This document shows, piece after piece, positions 1 through 4,803 of a stretch of 5,184 bases of DNA. Each line of letters opens with the position of its first letter. Position 1 is the stretch's first letter. Origin of the DNA: CAZACZ01 sp964483695 (GTDB lineage: Bacteria > Deinococcota > Deinococci > Deinococcales > Trueperaceae). The notes below the pieces were generated by a model. That model saw nothing but the letters and a program-made list of their open reading frames with translations, did not search any database and was not told the origin of the DNA. Where the stretch lies: the NCBI GenBank assembly GCA_964483695.1, contig CAZACZ010000122.1:1-5184 (forward strand), read 5' to 3'. The position numbers were made by a program, and so were the translations under genes.

Positions 1-501
1 TTCGTCGCCTTCGGACTCGCCTGGTTGGCGACGGCCGCGTGGGTCGGCCACTCCGGCGCGATGGGCCTGGGCGGCGCCATCGCGAGCCTGGCGCACCTGA
101 CCGCCGTCGTCGCGTGGGCCGGAGCGCTCGCCTGGCTTGCGTGGCTTCCCGTGTGGCCCGACGGGGCGCGGCTCGGCGCGGCCGTCGACTACGTCGGCAA
201 GGTGGGGGTCGTCAGCGTGATCGTCTTGGCGGCAAGCGGCACCGCCATGGCGCGGTTGCACTTGCACCCGCTCGAGGCGATCGTCTCGAGCAGCTATGGC
301 TGGGCGCTGCTCGCGAAGCTTGCGCTTGTGGCGGCGGTGGTCGCGACGGCCGCGGTCAACCGTTGGAGGCGGGTCCCGGCGTTCGCCCGCGGCGAGCGCG
401 GTGGATTGTGGCGTGCGGTACGACTCGAGTCGGCGCTCCTGGCAGCCGTGATCGTGGCGACCTCCGTGCTCGCGACCCGACCGCCGATGCACGGCGGCTG
501 A
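1..501 (+). CDS. CopD-family copper resistance/transport membrane protein, C-terminal part (5' end outside window)
   Basis: The frame is open from base 1 and ends at TGA 499-501, giving 166 visible residues; the true start lies to the left. The visible part is a polytopic inner-membrane protein with about four hydrophobic helices, near residues 28-49, 64-84, 99-119 and 142-158. Features typical of the CopD/PcoD/YcnJ C-terminal domain are a WVGHSG segment (14-19), a His plus Trp-Gly pair at the start of a helix (H32, W39, G41), an SGTA turn (79-82), a YGWALLAK segment (99-106) followed by NRWRR (120-124), and a Glu in the last helix (E143). Family members are thought to move copper across the inner membrane, often with a periplasmic CopC domain or partner. 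Whether CopC is fused or encoded upstream cannot be seen. The short His-containing tail (PPMHGG) may face the outside; that is inference. No other copper gene is visible in the window. Confidence 0.82.
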   Translation, partial: FVAFGLAWLATAAWVGHSGAMGLGGAIASLAHLTAVVAWAGALAWLAWLPVWPDGARLGAAVDYVGKVGVVSVIVLAASGTAMARLHLHPLEAIVSSSYGWALLAKLALVAAVVATAAVNRWRRVPAFARGERGGLWRAVRLESALLAAVIVATSVLATRPPMHGG

Positions 502-531
502 GACGGGCCGGGGCCACAACCGCCAAGAGCA

Positions 532-547
532 GCGGCACCCGTGCCGC
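532..547. terminator. Perfect GC-rich inverted repeat between convergent genes (possible terminator)
   Basis: The arms GCGGCAC (532-538) and GTGCCGC (541-547) are exact complements separated by CC, so a 6-bp stem with a 4-base loop is feasible. It lies 31 bases after the CopD-like stop codon. No T-tract follows on either strand, so it does not meet the classic intrinsic-terminator pattern. Convergent placement is the main support. Confidence 0.3.
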
Positions 548-594
548 CGCCCGCCGTTCCGTCGGCGACGCCCAGGCGCGCCGGCAACACCTTG

Positions 595-616
595 TGAGTG
601 CGCGAAGCGTCACTCA
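595..616 (-). terminator. Hairpin overlapping the stop codon of the HAD gene (possible terminator)
   Basis: TGAGTG-CGC (595-603) pairs with GCG-CACTCA (607-609, 611-616) around a three-base loop, with T610 bulged. The minus-strand stop codon TGA (614-616) forms the base of the stem. There is no downstream T-run. It could end transcription of the minus-strand HAD gene or protect its 3' end. Confidence 0.3.
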
Positions 617-1288
617 GTCCAGTGCAGGCAGGGCGTCGGTCACGTGCGGCGTGATCGCACCTGCCGCCTCCGGATCGACGACGCCGTTGGTGACGAACAG
701 GCAGGTGGCGCCGGAGGCCACCGCCGCCTGCGCCCCGGCGAGGCTGTCCTCGACCGCCAGGCAGCGCGCCGCCGGCACGCCCAGCCGCTCCGCAGCCAGC
801 AAGTAGCCGTCCGGGTACGGCTTGCCGCGCGGCACGTCTTCGATCGCCACGCGCACGCTCAGGTGGCGGGCCCAGGCTTGTGGCGCCAGCGAGGCTTCCA
901 CCATCGCGCGCGGCGAGTTCGACACCGTGGCGCGCCCGCGTCCCGCCGCCGCCACCGCCTCCACCCAAACGCCTGCGTTCGGCATCGGCCGCACGTCGGC
1001 CAAGTCGAGCACGAGCCGCTCCACCACCCGCTCCCAGAACGCCTCGGCGTTGCCCGTCAGGCCGAAGCGCTCCCGCAGGATGCGCGTGGTGGCCGGGCGG
1101 TCGTTCCCGTGCAGGGCGGCATGCGCGTCGGCCGGCAGGTACCCGCCGAACTCCGGGATCACGGCGCGCAGCACCCGGAACCAGATCGGCTCGCTGTCGA
1201 CCAGGGTGCCGTCCACGTCGAACAGGACGGCGTCGAAGGCGAGGGGGTGGGGAAGGGTGGGGGCCGTCGGGCGGACGCGCGGGATCAC
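614..1288 (-). CDS. HAD-superfamily hydrolase (subfamily IA, phosphatase/beta-phosphoglucomutase-like)
   Basis: This is a 224-residue cytoplasmic protein of the haloacid dehalogenase superfamily, which hydrolyses or transfers phosphate through an aspartyl-phosphate intermediate. All four catalytic motifs are present: motif I DVDGT (D24 nucleophile, D26 acid/base) followed by LVDSEP, motif II VSNS (S123), motif III with K156 in RGKPYPDGY, and motif IV with the acidic pair E180-D181 in AVEDSLAG. The region between motifs I and II is the helical C1 cap of subfamily IA; HGNDRPATT lies at about 60-68. The sugar-phosphate phosphatase / beta-PGM-like branch fits best, but the substrate cannot be read from sequence. 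The GTG at 1288 gives a family-typical length. A longer in-frame start (TTG at 1393) would add 35 low-complexity residues. No good Shine-Dalgarno precedes the GTG, so the start is the least certain part. The gene is convergent with the CopD-like gene and divergent from the HD-GYP gene. Confidence 0.88.
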   Translation of the reverse strand: MIPRVRPTAPTLPHPLAFDAVLFDVDGTLVDSEPIWFRVLRAVIPEFGGYLPADAHAALHGNDRPATTRILRERFGLTGNAEAFWERVVERLVLDLADVRPMPNAGVWVEAVAAAGRGRATVSNSPRAMVEASLAPQAWARHLSVRVAIEDVPRGKPYPDGYLLAAERLGVPAARCLAVEDSLAGAQAAVASGATCLFVTNGVVDPEAAGAITPHVTDALPALD

Positions 1289-1454
1289 GGGGTCATCATC
1301 GCCGATACCGGGAGCGGCCCAGCCAGCGTGCGATAGCTCACATTCGCTCCCGGACGCCCCACCTGTGAGAACCCCGTGCCACACGGAGGCCAAGAATCAC
1401 CCGCAAGGAACGACCCGCGCAGGGAGGCGCCGCGACCGCATCGTGAAGGAACCC
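1289..1454. other. Divergent intergenic region between the HAD and HD-GYP genes
   Basis: This 166-bp stretch must hold the start signals for both flanking genes. The locally less GC-rich patch around 1328-1350 is the likeliest promoter zone, but I find no convincing paired -35/-10 on either strand. A small perfect hairpin, CCGTG (1374-1378) with CACGG (1382-1386) around a three-base loop, lies in the presumed leader of the HD-GYP gene. A purine-rich GGAGG at 1423-1427 is too far from any usable start to act as its ribosome site. Confidence 0.4.
1446..1450 (+). promoter_or_regulatory. Ribosome binding site AAGGA for the HD-GYP gene
   Basis: AAGGA ends four bases before ATG 1455. It favours this ATG over the in-frame GTG at 1443, whose only purine-rich upstream site (GGAGG at 1423-1427) is 15 bases away. 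Confidence 0.55.
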
Positions 1455-2531
1455 ATGCCACCCCCACCCGCCCAGTCCGGCGGACGCTGGAGCGTCCGAG
1501 CGCTCGACGCGTACCTCGCGCGCAGGCCCGTTCGCATCGTGCTGATCTGCTTGCACCTGGTGCTCTGTACCCTGCTGGTGGCGGCCGCCGGCCGGCCGTA
1601 CTTCGTGCTGGTCCACTGGTTCTACATCCCCGTGCTGCTCGCCGCGCACTGGTTCTACGCTCCCGGCGGTTTCCTCGCCGGCATCGCCGCCGGCGTGCTG
1701 GCGAGCCCCTACGTCATCGGCGGAGCCACCCCCATCGACCAAGGGGACCTGGCGTGGGCGTACCGCATGGTGTTCTACGTCGGCGTCGGGACGTCCGCCG
1801 GGTACCTCCGGGGCCTCTTCGTCCAGCGCGGCAACCGCCTCGAACACACCGTCAAGGACCTCACCCGCACCTACGCGCGCACCCTGCGCGCGCTCATGCG
1901 CCTGCTCGAGAACCACGACGAGGAGACCAGCAGCCACTGCGAGCGCGTCGCACGCAACGCCCGAGCCGTCGGCCAGGCCATGGGCTTCTCCGAGCTCGAG
2001 CTCGAGACGCTCTACTGGGCCGGCTACATGCACGACCTCGGGAAGCTCGCGTCGCCCGCCAAGATGCTCCTCAAGGACGGCCCCCTCGACGCGGAGGAGT
2101 ACGAGGTCATGAAGCGCCACGCCGCCATCGGCGCCGACACCATCATGACCATCACCCCCGCCTTCCACGACATGGCAGAAGCCGTGCGCGCCCACCACGA
2201 ACGCTGGGACGGCGGTGGGTACCCCAGCGGCCTGGGCGGCGAGGAGATCCCGGTGTTCGGCCGCATCCTGGCGGTCGTCGACGCGTTCGAAGCGATGACG
2301 AGCGACCGCCCCTACCGCCGCGCGATGGACCCCGAGGACGCCATCGACATCCTCGCGAAGGAGTCCGGACGGCAGTTCGACCCGAGCATCGTCGCCACGT
2401 TCTTCGGGCTGCTGGACACCGGCGCGATCCACATCGAGACCCGCGACGGCAAACGCACCGGCATCGAACTGCCGGTGGAGTTCAGCCCCGAGTTCCTGAC
2501 CCGGAGGCGGGGCTTCCAGGCGCGGCACTAG
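1455..2531 (+). CDS. Membrane-anchored HD-GYP domain cyclic-di-GMP phosphodiesterase
   Basis: The protein has 358 residues. After a short Pro-rich cytoplasmic N-terminus come about four membrane helices (near 27-46, 50-69, 71-89 and 99-121), then a charged helical linker (123-155) and a complete HD-GYP domain (about 156-320). Metal and catalytic residues are all present: H161, the HD pair H193-D194 with K197, H222, H247-H248, the DGGGYPSGL motif (252-260) and D275 in VVDAFEAMTSDRPYR. The downstream GRQFDP (305-310) also matches the family. HD-GYP proteins hydrolyse c-di-GMP to pGpG or GMP and so influence biofilm, motility and related behaviour. No GGDEF, EAL or receiver domain is attached. 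The N-terminal module, with two HWFY repeats (54-57, 65-68) around IPVLLAA, resembles the 4-helix input regions seen in some bacterial sensor kinases; the signal is unknown. A 38-residue tail (321-358) follows the domain. ATG 1455 is chosen because AAGGA precedes it; the frame remains open far upstream only because it runs antisense to the HAD gene. Confidence 0.93.
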   Translation: MPPPPAQSGGRWSVRALDAYLARRPVRIVLICLHLVLCTLLVAAAGRPYFVLVHWFYIPVLLAAHWFYAPGGFLAGIAAGVLASPYVIGGATPIDQGDLAWAYRMVFYVGVGTSAGYLRGLFVQRGNRLEHTVKDLTRTYARTLRALMRLLENHDEETSSHCERVARNARAVGQAMGFSELELETLYWAGYMHDLGKLASPAKMLLKDGPLDAEEYEVMKRHAAIGADTIMTITPAFHDMAEAVRAHHERWDGGGYPSGLGGEEIPVFGRILAVVDAFEAMTSDRPYRRAMDPEDAIDILAKESGRQFDPSIVATFFGLLDTGAIHIETRDGKRTGIELPVEFSPEFLTRRRGFQARH

Positions 2532-2537
2532 TGCGGC

Positions 2538-2555
2538 CGTTGCGGTTCGGCGACG
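2538..2555. terminator. Weak stem-loop between the convergent HD-GYP and exporter genes
   Basis: CGTTGC (2538-2543) can pair with GCGACG (2550-2555), including one G-U, around a six-base loop. It sits in the 52-bp gap between two converging stop codons, where transcription from both sides should end. There is no T-tract. Confidence 0.22.
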
Positions 2556-2583
2556 CTCCCTGGGCGACACTCACGCTCGGTCG

Positions 2584-3201
2584 TCAGCGCTTCACGGCCA
2601 CGTAGACGCCAAGCCCGACGAGGGCCGAGCCCGTGCCGTAGCGCTGGGCGTAGTACAGGCCCCGGTTGCGCCGCAGGACGGTGCTCAGGGGGCCAGCCGC
2701 GAACGCCACGATCAGGTCGGCGCCGCTCGTCAGCAGGGTCGTGATGCACCCCATCAGGACGAACTGCCAGAAGACGTTCGCGTCGGGGTTCACGAACTGC
2801 GGGATGAACGCCAGGAAGAAGAGCGCCGTCTTGGGGTTGAGGACCTCGGCGATGATGCCTTGCCGGAACGCCCCGCCGGCGGGCGGCTGGGTGACGTCGT
2901 TCGGCGAGAACCCCGCCCCGCCCAGCAACGTCTTGATGCCCAGGTAGATCAGGTAGGCCGCGCCCAGCCACTTCACCGCCGCGAAGGCGACCGCCGACGT
3001 GGCGAGGATGGCGGATACGCCGAGGGCCGCCGCGAACGTGTGGACGAGCCCCGCGACGCCCGTGCCGGCCGTCGATAGCACGCCCTCGCGCCGCCCTCCG
3101 CGTAGGGTGCGCGTCAGCACGTAGAACATCCCGGGGCCGGGGATGACGGCGAGCGTCAGGGCCGCGGTGAGGAAGATCGAGAACGTGGGCAGGTCGAGCA
3201 T
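2584..3201 (-). CDS. LysE/RhtB-family amino-acid exporter
   Basis: This 205-residue protein is the usual size for the LysE/RhtB family of inner-membrane exporters, which expel amino acids such as lysine, homoserine or threonine using the proton gradient. Family signatures seen are PGPG (21-24) in the first helix, followed by RTLRGGRREG (31-40), a G-rich second helix with H54, KWLGAAYLIYLGIK (77-90), LNPK (121-124) and FIPQF (132-136). Hydrophobic stretches near 7-27, 43-63, 66-88, 115-135, 144-172 and 188-203 fit six helices. The substrate cannot be assigned. The frame extends 21 codons further upstream to 3264, but ATG 3201 has a strong GAGGAGG five bases before it and starts directly at the first helix. 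The gene is convergent with the HD-GYP gene and divergent from the SRPBCC gene. No LysG/ArgP-like regulator is visible beside it. Confidence 0.93.
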   Translation of the reverse strand: MLDLPTFSIFLTAALTLAVIPGPGMFYVLTRTLRGGRREGVLSTAGTGVAGLVHTFAAALGVSAILATSAVAFAAVKWLGAAYLIYLGIKTLLGGAGFSPNDVTQPPAGGAFRQGIIAEVLNPKTALFFLAFIPQFVNPDANVFWQFVLMGCITTLLTSGADLIVAFAAGPLSTVLRRNRGLYYAQRYGTGSALVGLGVYVAVKR

Positions 3202-3206
3202 CCGCG

Positions 3207-3213
3207 CCTCCTC
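3207..3213 (-). promoter_or_regulatory. Shine-Dalgarno site GAGGAGG for the LysE-family exporter
   Basis: Read on the minus strand, GAGGAGG ends five bases before ATG 3201. It fixes the start there and excludes the longer reading frame to 3264. Confidence 0.8.
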
Positions 3214-3223
3214 TTGGGCGGCA

Positions 3224-3229
3224 ACGCTA
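3224..3229 (-). promoter_or_regulatory. Possible -10 element for the LysE-family exporter
   Basis: TAGCGT on the minus strand fits the loose TAnnnT pattern of primary-sigma -10 elements in high-GC bacteria. Transcription starting about seven bases downstream would give a leader of about 15 bases that still contains the GAGGAGG site. No convincing -35 is found 16-18 bases upstream, so this is tentative. Confidence 0.3.
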
Positions 3230-3257
3230 CCACCCGGGCCGCGTCGGGTCGCGTCGC

Positions 3258-3268
3258 GAAGCAAGGAC
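3258..3268 (+). repeat. Copy 1 of shared 11-mer GAAGCAAGGAC
   Basis: The same 11 bases recur exactly at 4016-4026. Both copies lie in the intergenic DNA upstream of a plus-strand gene (SRPBCC-like and DinB-like), with another shared 11-mer downstream of each. Function is unknown, and chance recurrence is possible. Confidence 0.4.
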
Positions 3269-3320
3269 CTCGTCGTGCGGTCGGGCGCTTGCCAAGGGGT
3301 CCTGGTCTTCTGGCCAGATG

Positions 3321-3349
3321 TTGCATCGACGCGCCCGACTCCGTACGCT
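3321..3349 (+). promoter_or_regulatory. Candidate promoter for the SRPBCC-like gene
   Basis: TTGCAT (3321-3326) and TACGCT (3344-3349) are separated by 17 bases, the standard spacing, with three of six consensus matches in each box. The start codon is at 3456, so the leader would be about 100 bases. A perfect 10-bp palindrome, TCTGGCCAGA (3309-3318), abuts the -35 box and could be an operator. The -10 lies within an 11-mer repeated upstream of the next gene. Confidence 0.35.
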
Positions 3350-3442
3350 CGGGCGAAACCATCTTCGTGCGTAGACCGTGGGGGCAGACCGCGGTCCGTG
3401 GGCTAGGGCGGGACACGCGTCCGTCGGGCGCACCGAGGAGAC

Positions 3443-3449
3443 GGGAAGG
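3443..3449 (+). promoter_or_regulatory. Ribosome binding site GGGAAGG for the SRPBCC-like gene
   Basis: GGGAAGG ends six bases before ATG 3456. It selects this ATG over upstream in-frame alternatives such as a start at 3378. Confidence 0.65.
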
Positions 3450-3455
3450 TACGGC

Positions 3456-4010
3456 ATGGCGAAACCATCACGCGTCGAACCGATCGAACAGGCGACGCGC
3501 AGGTCGTGGGAGCAATGGCTGGCGTTCCTGGAGGGCATCGACGCCTCCAACTTGGGTCATGCCGAGATCGCCCGCGCCGTGCAGGCCGACCTAGAAGGCA
3601 CCGTCGACAACCCCGGGTGGTGGGCGCAGACCGTCACGGTGGCGTACGAGCAGCAGATCGGCCGCCGCCTCCCCGGCCAGCGGTCCGATGGCACCTTCCA
3701 GACCAGCGTCAGCAAGGCCACGAAGCTCGGCATGCACGAGCTGATGGACGCCTGGGTGGCGTTCGCCCGGGCCGACGCCACGCTCGCCGGCGTGATCGCG
3801 GACGAGCCCCGCGTCAGCGGCTCCGAGAAGCGCATCACCTGGCGGGCCAAGGCGGTGGACGGCTCGTCCGTCGTCGTCACCAGCGAACCGAAGAAGCACG
3901 GCGCCGCGACGCTCGTGGCGATGCAGACGGGCCTGGAGTCGCACGAACGGAACCTCGAGGCGAAGGCGGCCTGGGCCGCCGTCCTCGAGCGGTTCGTGCA
4001 GGAGGCGTAG
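3456..4010 (+). CDS. DUF4287-like helical domain plus SRPBCC (START-like) domain protein
   Basis: This is a 184-residue soluble protein with no signal peptide or membrane segment. The N-terminal part (about 8-75) is helical, with the pattern TRRSWEQWLAFL (14-25), a HAEIAR segment (35-40), and WWAQTVTVAYEQQIGRR (55-71). This pattern recurs in a family of actinobacterial and related proteins in which a small DUF4287-like domain precedes an SRPBCC/AHSA1-like domain. From about 79 (DGTFQTSVSK) the chain follows the start of the SRPBCC fold. Later come a strand pair around ITWRAKAVDGSSVVVTSEP (127-145), the segment ATLVAMQTGL (151-160), and a C-terminal helix rich in Ala and Trp (169-183) that would close the fold. 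SRPBCC proteins often bind hydrophobic ligands, but no ligand or reaction can be inferred here. The family match is from memory of motif patterns, so the domain names are less certain than the gene. The next gene (DinB-like) is co-directional, 110 bp downstream. Confidence 0.8.
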   Translation: MAKPSRVEPIEQATRRSWEQWLAFLEGIDASNLGHAEIARAVQADLEGTVDNPGWWAQTVTVAYEQQIGRRLPGQRSDGTFQTSVSKATKLGMHELMDAWVAFARADATLAGVIADEPRVSGSEKRITWRAKAVDGSSVVVTSEPKKHGAATLVAMQTGLESHERNLEAKAAWAAVLERFVQEA

Positions 4011-4015
4011 TGGAG

Positions 4016-4026
4016 GAAGCAAGGAC
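4016..4026 (+). repeat. Copy 2 of shared 11-mer GAAGCAAGGAC
   Basis: This is an exact copy of 3258-3268. It begins five bases after the SRPBCC-like stop codon and 35 bases before the second shared word CCGTACGCTCG. The corresponding distance in the first region is 83 bases, so the two words are not at fixed spacing. Confidence 0.4.
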
Positions 4027-4050
4027 GCGCGCCAGGCACCACGGCACCTG

Positions 4051-4061
4051 CCGTACGCTCG
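4051..4061 (+). promoter_or_regulatory. Shared 11-mer CCGTACGCTCG, possible -10 region for the DinB-like gene
   Basis: CCGTACGCTCG is identical to 3341-3351, where its TACGCT is the -10 box of a candidate promoter. Here it lies 59 bases before the DinB-like start codon. No good -35 is seen 17 bases upstream (GCCAGG), so the case rests on recurrence and position. If real, the DinB-like gene can be transcribed separately from the SRPBCC-like gene. Confidence 0.28.
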
Positions 4062-4086
4062 CCTCGCGCGGCACGTGCGGCGGGCG

Positions 4087-4100
4087 CGGCATCCGTGCCG
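4087..4100 (+). other. Small hairpin in the DinB-like gene leader
   Basis: CGGCA (4087-4091) and TGCCG (4096-4100) form a 5-bp stem with a four-base loop, ending eight bases before the Shine-Dalgarno site. There is no T-run, so it is unlikely to be a terminator. It may only reflect the high GC content. Confidence 0.2.
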
Positions 4101-4108
4101 GCGCGCGC

Positions 4109-4117
4109 AGGAGGTGA
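4109..4117 (+). promoter_or_regulatory. Near-perfect Shine-Dalgarno AGGAGGTGA for the DinB-like gene
   Basis: AGGAGGTGA matches the 16S anti-Shine-Dalgarno over almost its whole length. Its AGGAGG core ends six bases before ATG 4121. This fixes the start and predicts efficient translation. Confidence 0.85.
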
Positions 4118-4120
4118 CCG

Positions 4121-4693
4121 ATGCTGCCCGAAGTGCAACGACTCGTGAACGAGATCGCCGTCGCGCGCCAGGAACTGCTGCGCGCGGTCGAGCACGTACC
4201 TGCCGCGCAGGGCGCGTTCCAGCCGGCCCCCGACGCCTGGTCCATCGCGCAAGTGCTCGAGCACCTGGTGTGGGCCGAGCTGGGCGGCTTGAACAGCATG
4301 ATGTCCGCCATCGAGGCGTGGCGCCGCGGCCAGCCCGTGTGGACCGACGCGAACCCGAACCGCGGCAAGACGATCGAGGAGATCATCCGGGCCACGTGGC
4401 GGAAGAAGGAGACGGCGCCGGAGAGCGCGGAACCGACGATGGGTGGTCCGTTGCCGTACTGGACGGCGCTGTTCCAGGCATCCCACCACGTCGTGGAGCG
4501 CGTGGCCGAGGAGATCCAGGCCGACGAGCTCGACGACGTGATCTACCCGCACTTCCTGTCGGGGCCGCTCACGATGCGGCAGCGGTTGGAGTTCCTGCGG
4601 TACCACATGCAGCATCACATGCCGCAGGTGGAGGCGCTTCGGGGGGCGGTCCGGGAGGTGGTAGGCGACGGGCACGTCGGGCCGCCGGGGTAG
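4121..4693 (+). CDS. DinB-like (DinB_2/YfiT-type) putative metal-dependent protein
   Basis: This 190-residue protein has the length and helical character of the DinB/YfiT four-helix-bundle superfamily. The N-terminal helix (1-25) is followed by AWSIAQVLEHLVWAE (39-53), the characteristic W-S-x-x-x-V-x-x-H-L motif, whose H48 is the first expected metal ligand. The other two expected ligands are H162 and H166 in RYHMQHHMPQV (160-170); H165 lies beside them. This three-His arrangement binds a divalent metal in characterised relatives. Superfamily members include thiol-S-transferases for mycothiol or bacillithiol and many proteins of unknown role, some damage-inducible. The exact activity here cannot be assigned. 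The Gly/Pro-rich tail (182-190) is probably disordered. ATG 4121 follows a near-perfect ribosome site. The gene lies co-directionally downstream of the SRPBCC-like gene, possibly with its own promoter, and converges with the response-regulator gene. Confidence 0.85.
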   Translation: MLPEVQRLVNEIAVARQELLRAVEHVPAAQGAFQPAPDAWSIAQVLEHLVWAELGGLNSMMSAIEAWRRGQPVWTDANPNRGKTIEEIIRATWRKKETAPESAEPTMGGPLPYWTALFQASHHVVERVAEEIQADELDDVIYPHFLSGPLTMRQRLEFLRYHMQHHMPQVEALRGAVREVVGDGHVGPPG

Positions 4694-4803
4694 GGGCGGG
4701 TGTCGGACAGGCCCGGACGGCGCTCGCACCGACAAGCGGGTGCCGGACCGACGATGGCTTCCGTGTCGGAGCGGCGACGCGATCCCAGTTTGAGCTGGCC
4801 CAC
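4694..4803. terminator. Convergent intergenic region with repeated TGTCGG/CCGACA arms (possible bidirectional terminator)
   Basis: Two hairpins can form: TGTCGG (4701-4706) with CCGACA (4729-4734), and CCGAC (4748-4752) with GTCGG (4765-4769). The arms share the same core, so they can also pair in other combinations. The position between two converging stop codons fits transcription termination from both sides. There are no T-tracts. Confidence 0.3.

Noticed and set aside
822..1454. Long upstream extension of the HD-GYP reading frame across the HAD gene.
   Set aside because: It runs antisense to the HAD coding sequence, is low-complexity and Arg/Ser/Ala/Pro-rich, and has no domain. The AAGGA-ATG at 1446-1457 is a better start; the open frame reflects GC-rich codon use.
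2525..2534. Perfect palindrome GCACTAGTGC centred on the HD-GYP stop codon.
   Set aside because: It has no loop, so it is a poor RNA hairpin, and 10-bp palindromes are expected by chance. I see no second copy to suggest a protein site.
1338..2570. 410-codon minus-strand open frame opposite the HD-GYP gene.
   Set aside because: Its translation is a repetitive Gly/Val/Asp/Glu/His-rich mirror of the sense gene with no recognisable fold. The plus strand encodes a complete HD-GYP domain.
3557..4735. 392-codon minus-strand open frame opposite the SRPBCC-like and DinB-like genes.
   Set aside because: It spans two genes with clear ribosome sites and family motifs on the plus strand. Its own translation is Arg/Pro/Ala/His-rich without motifs.
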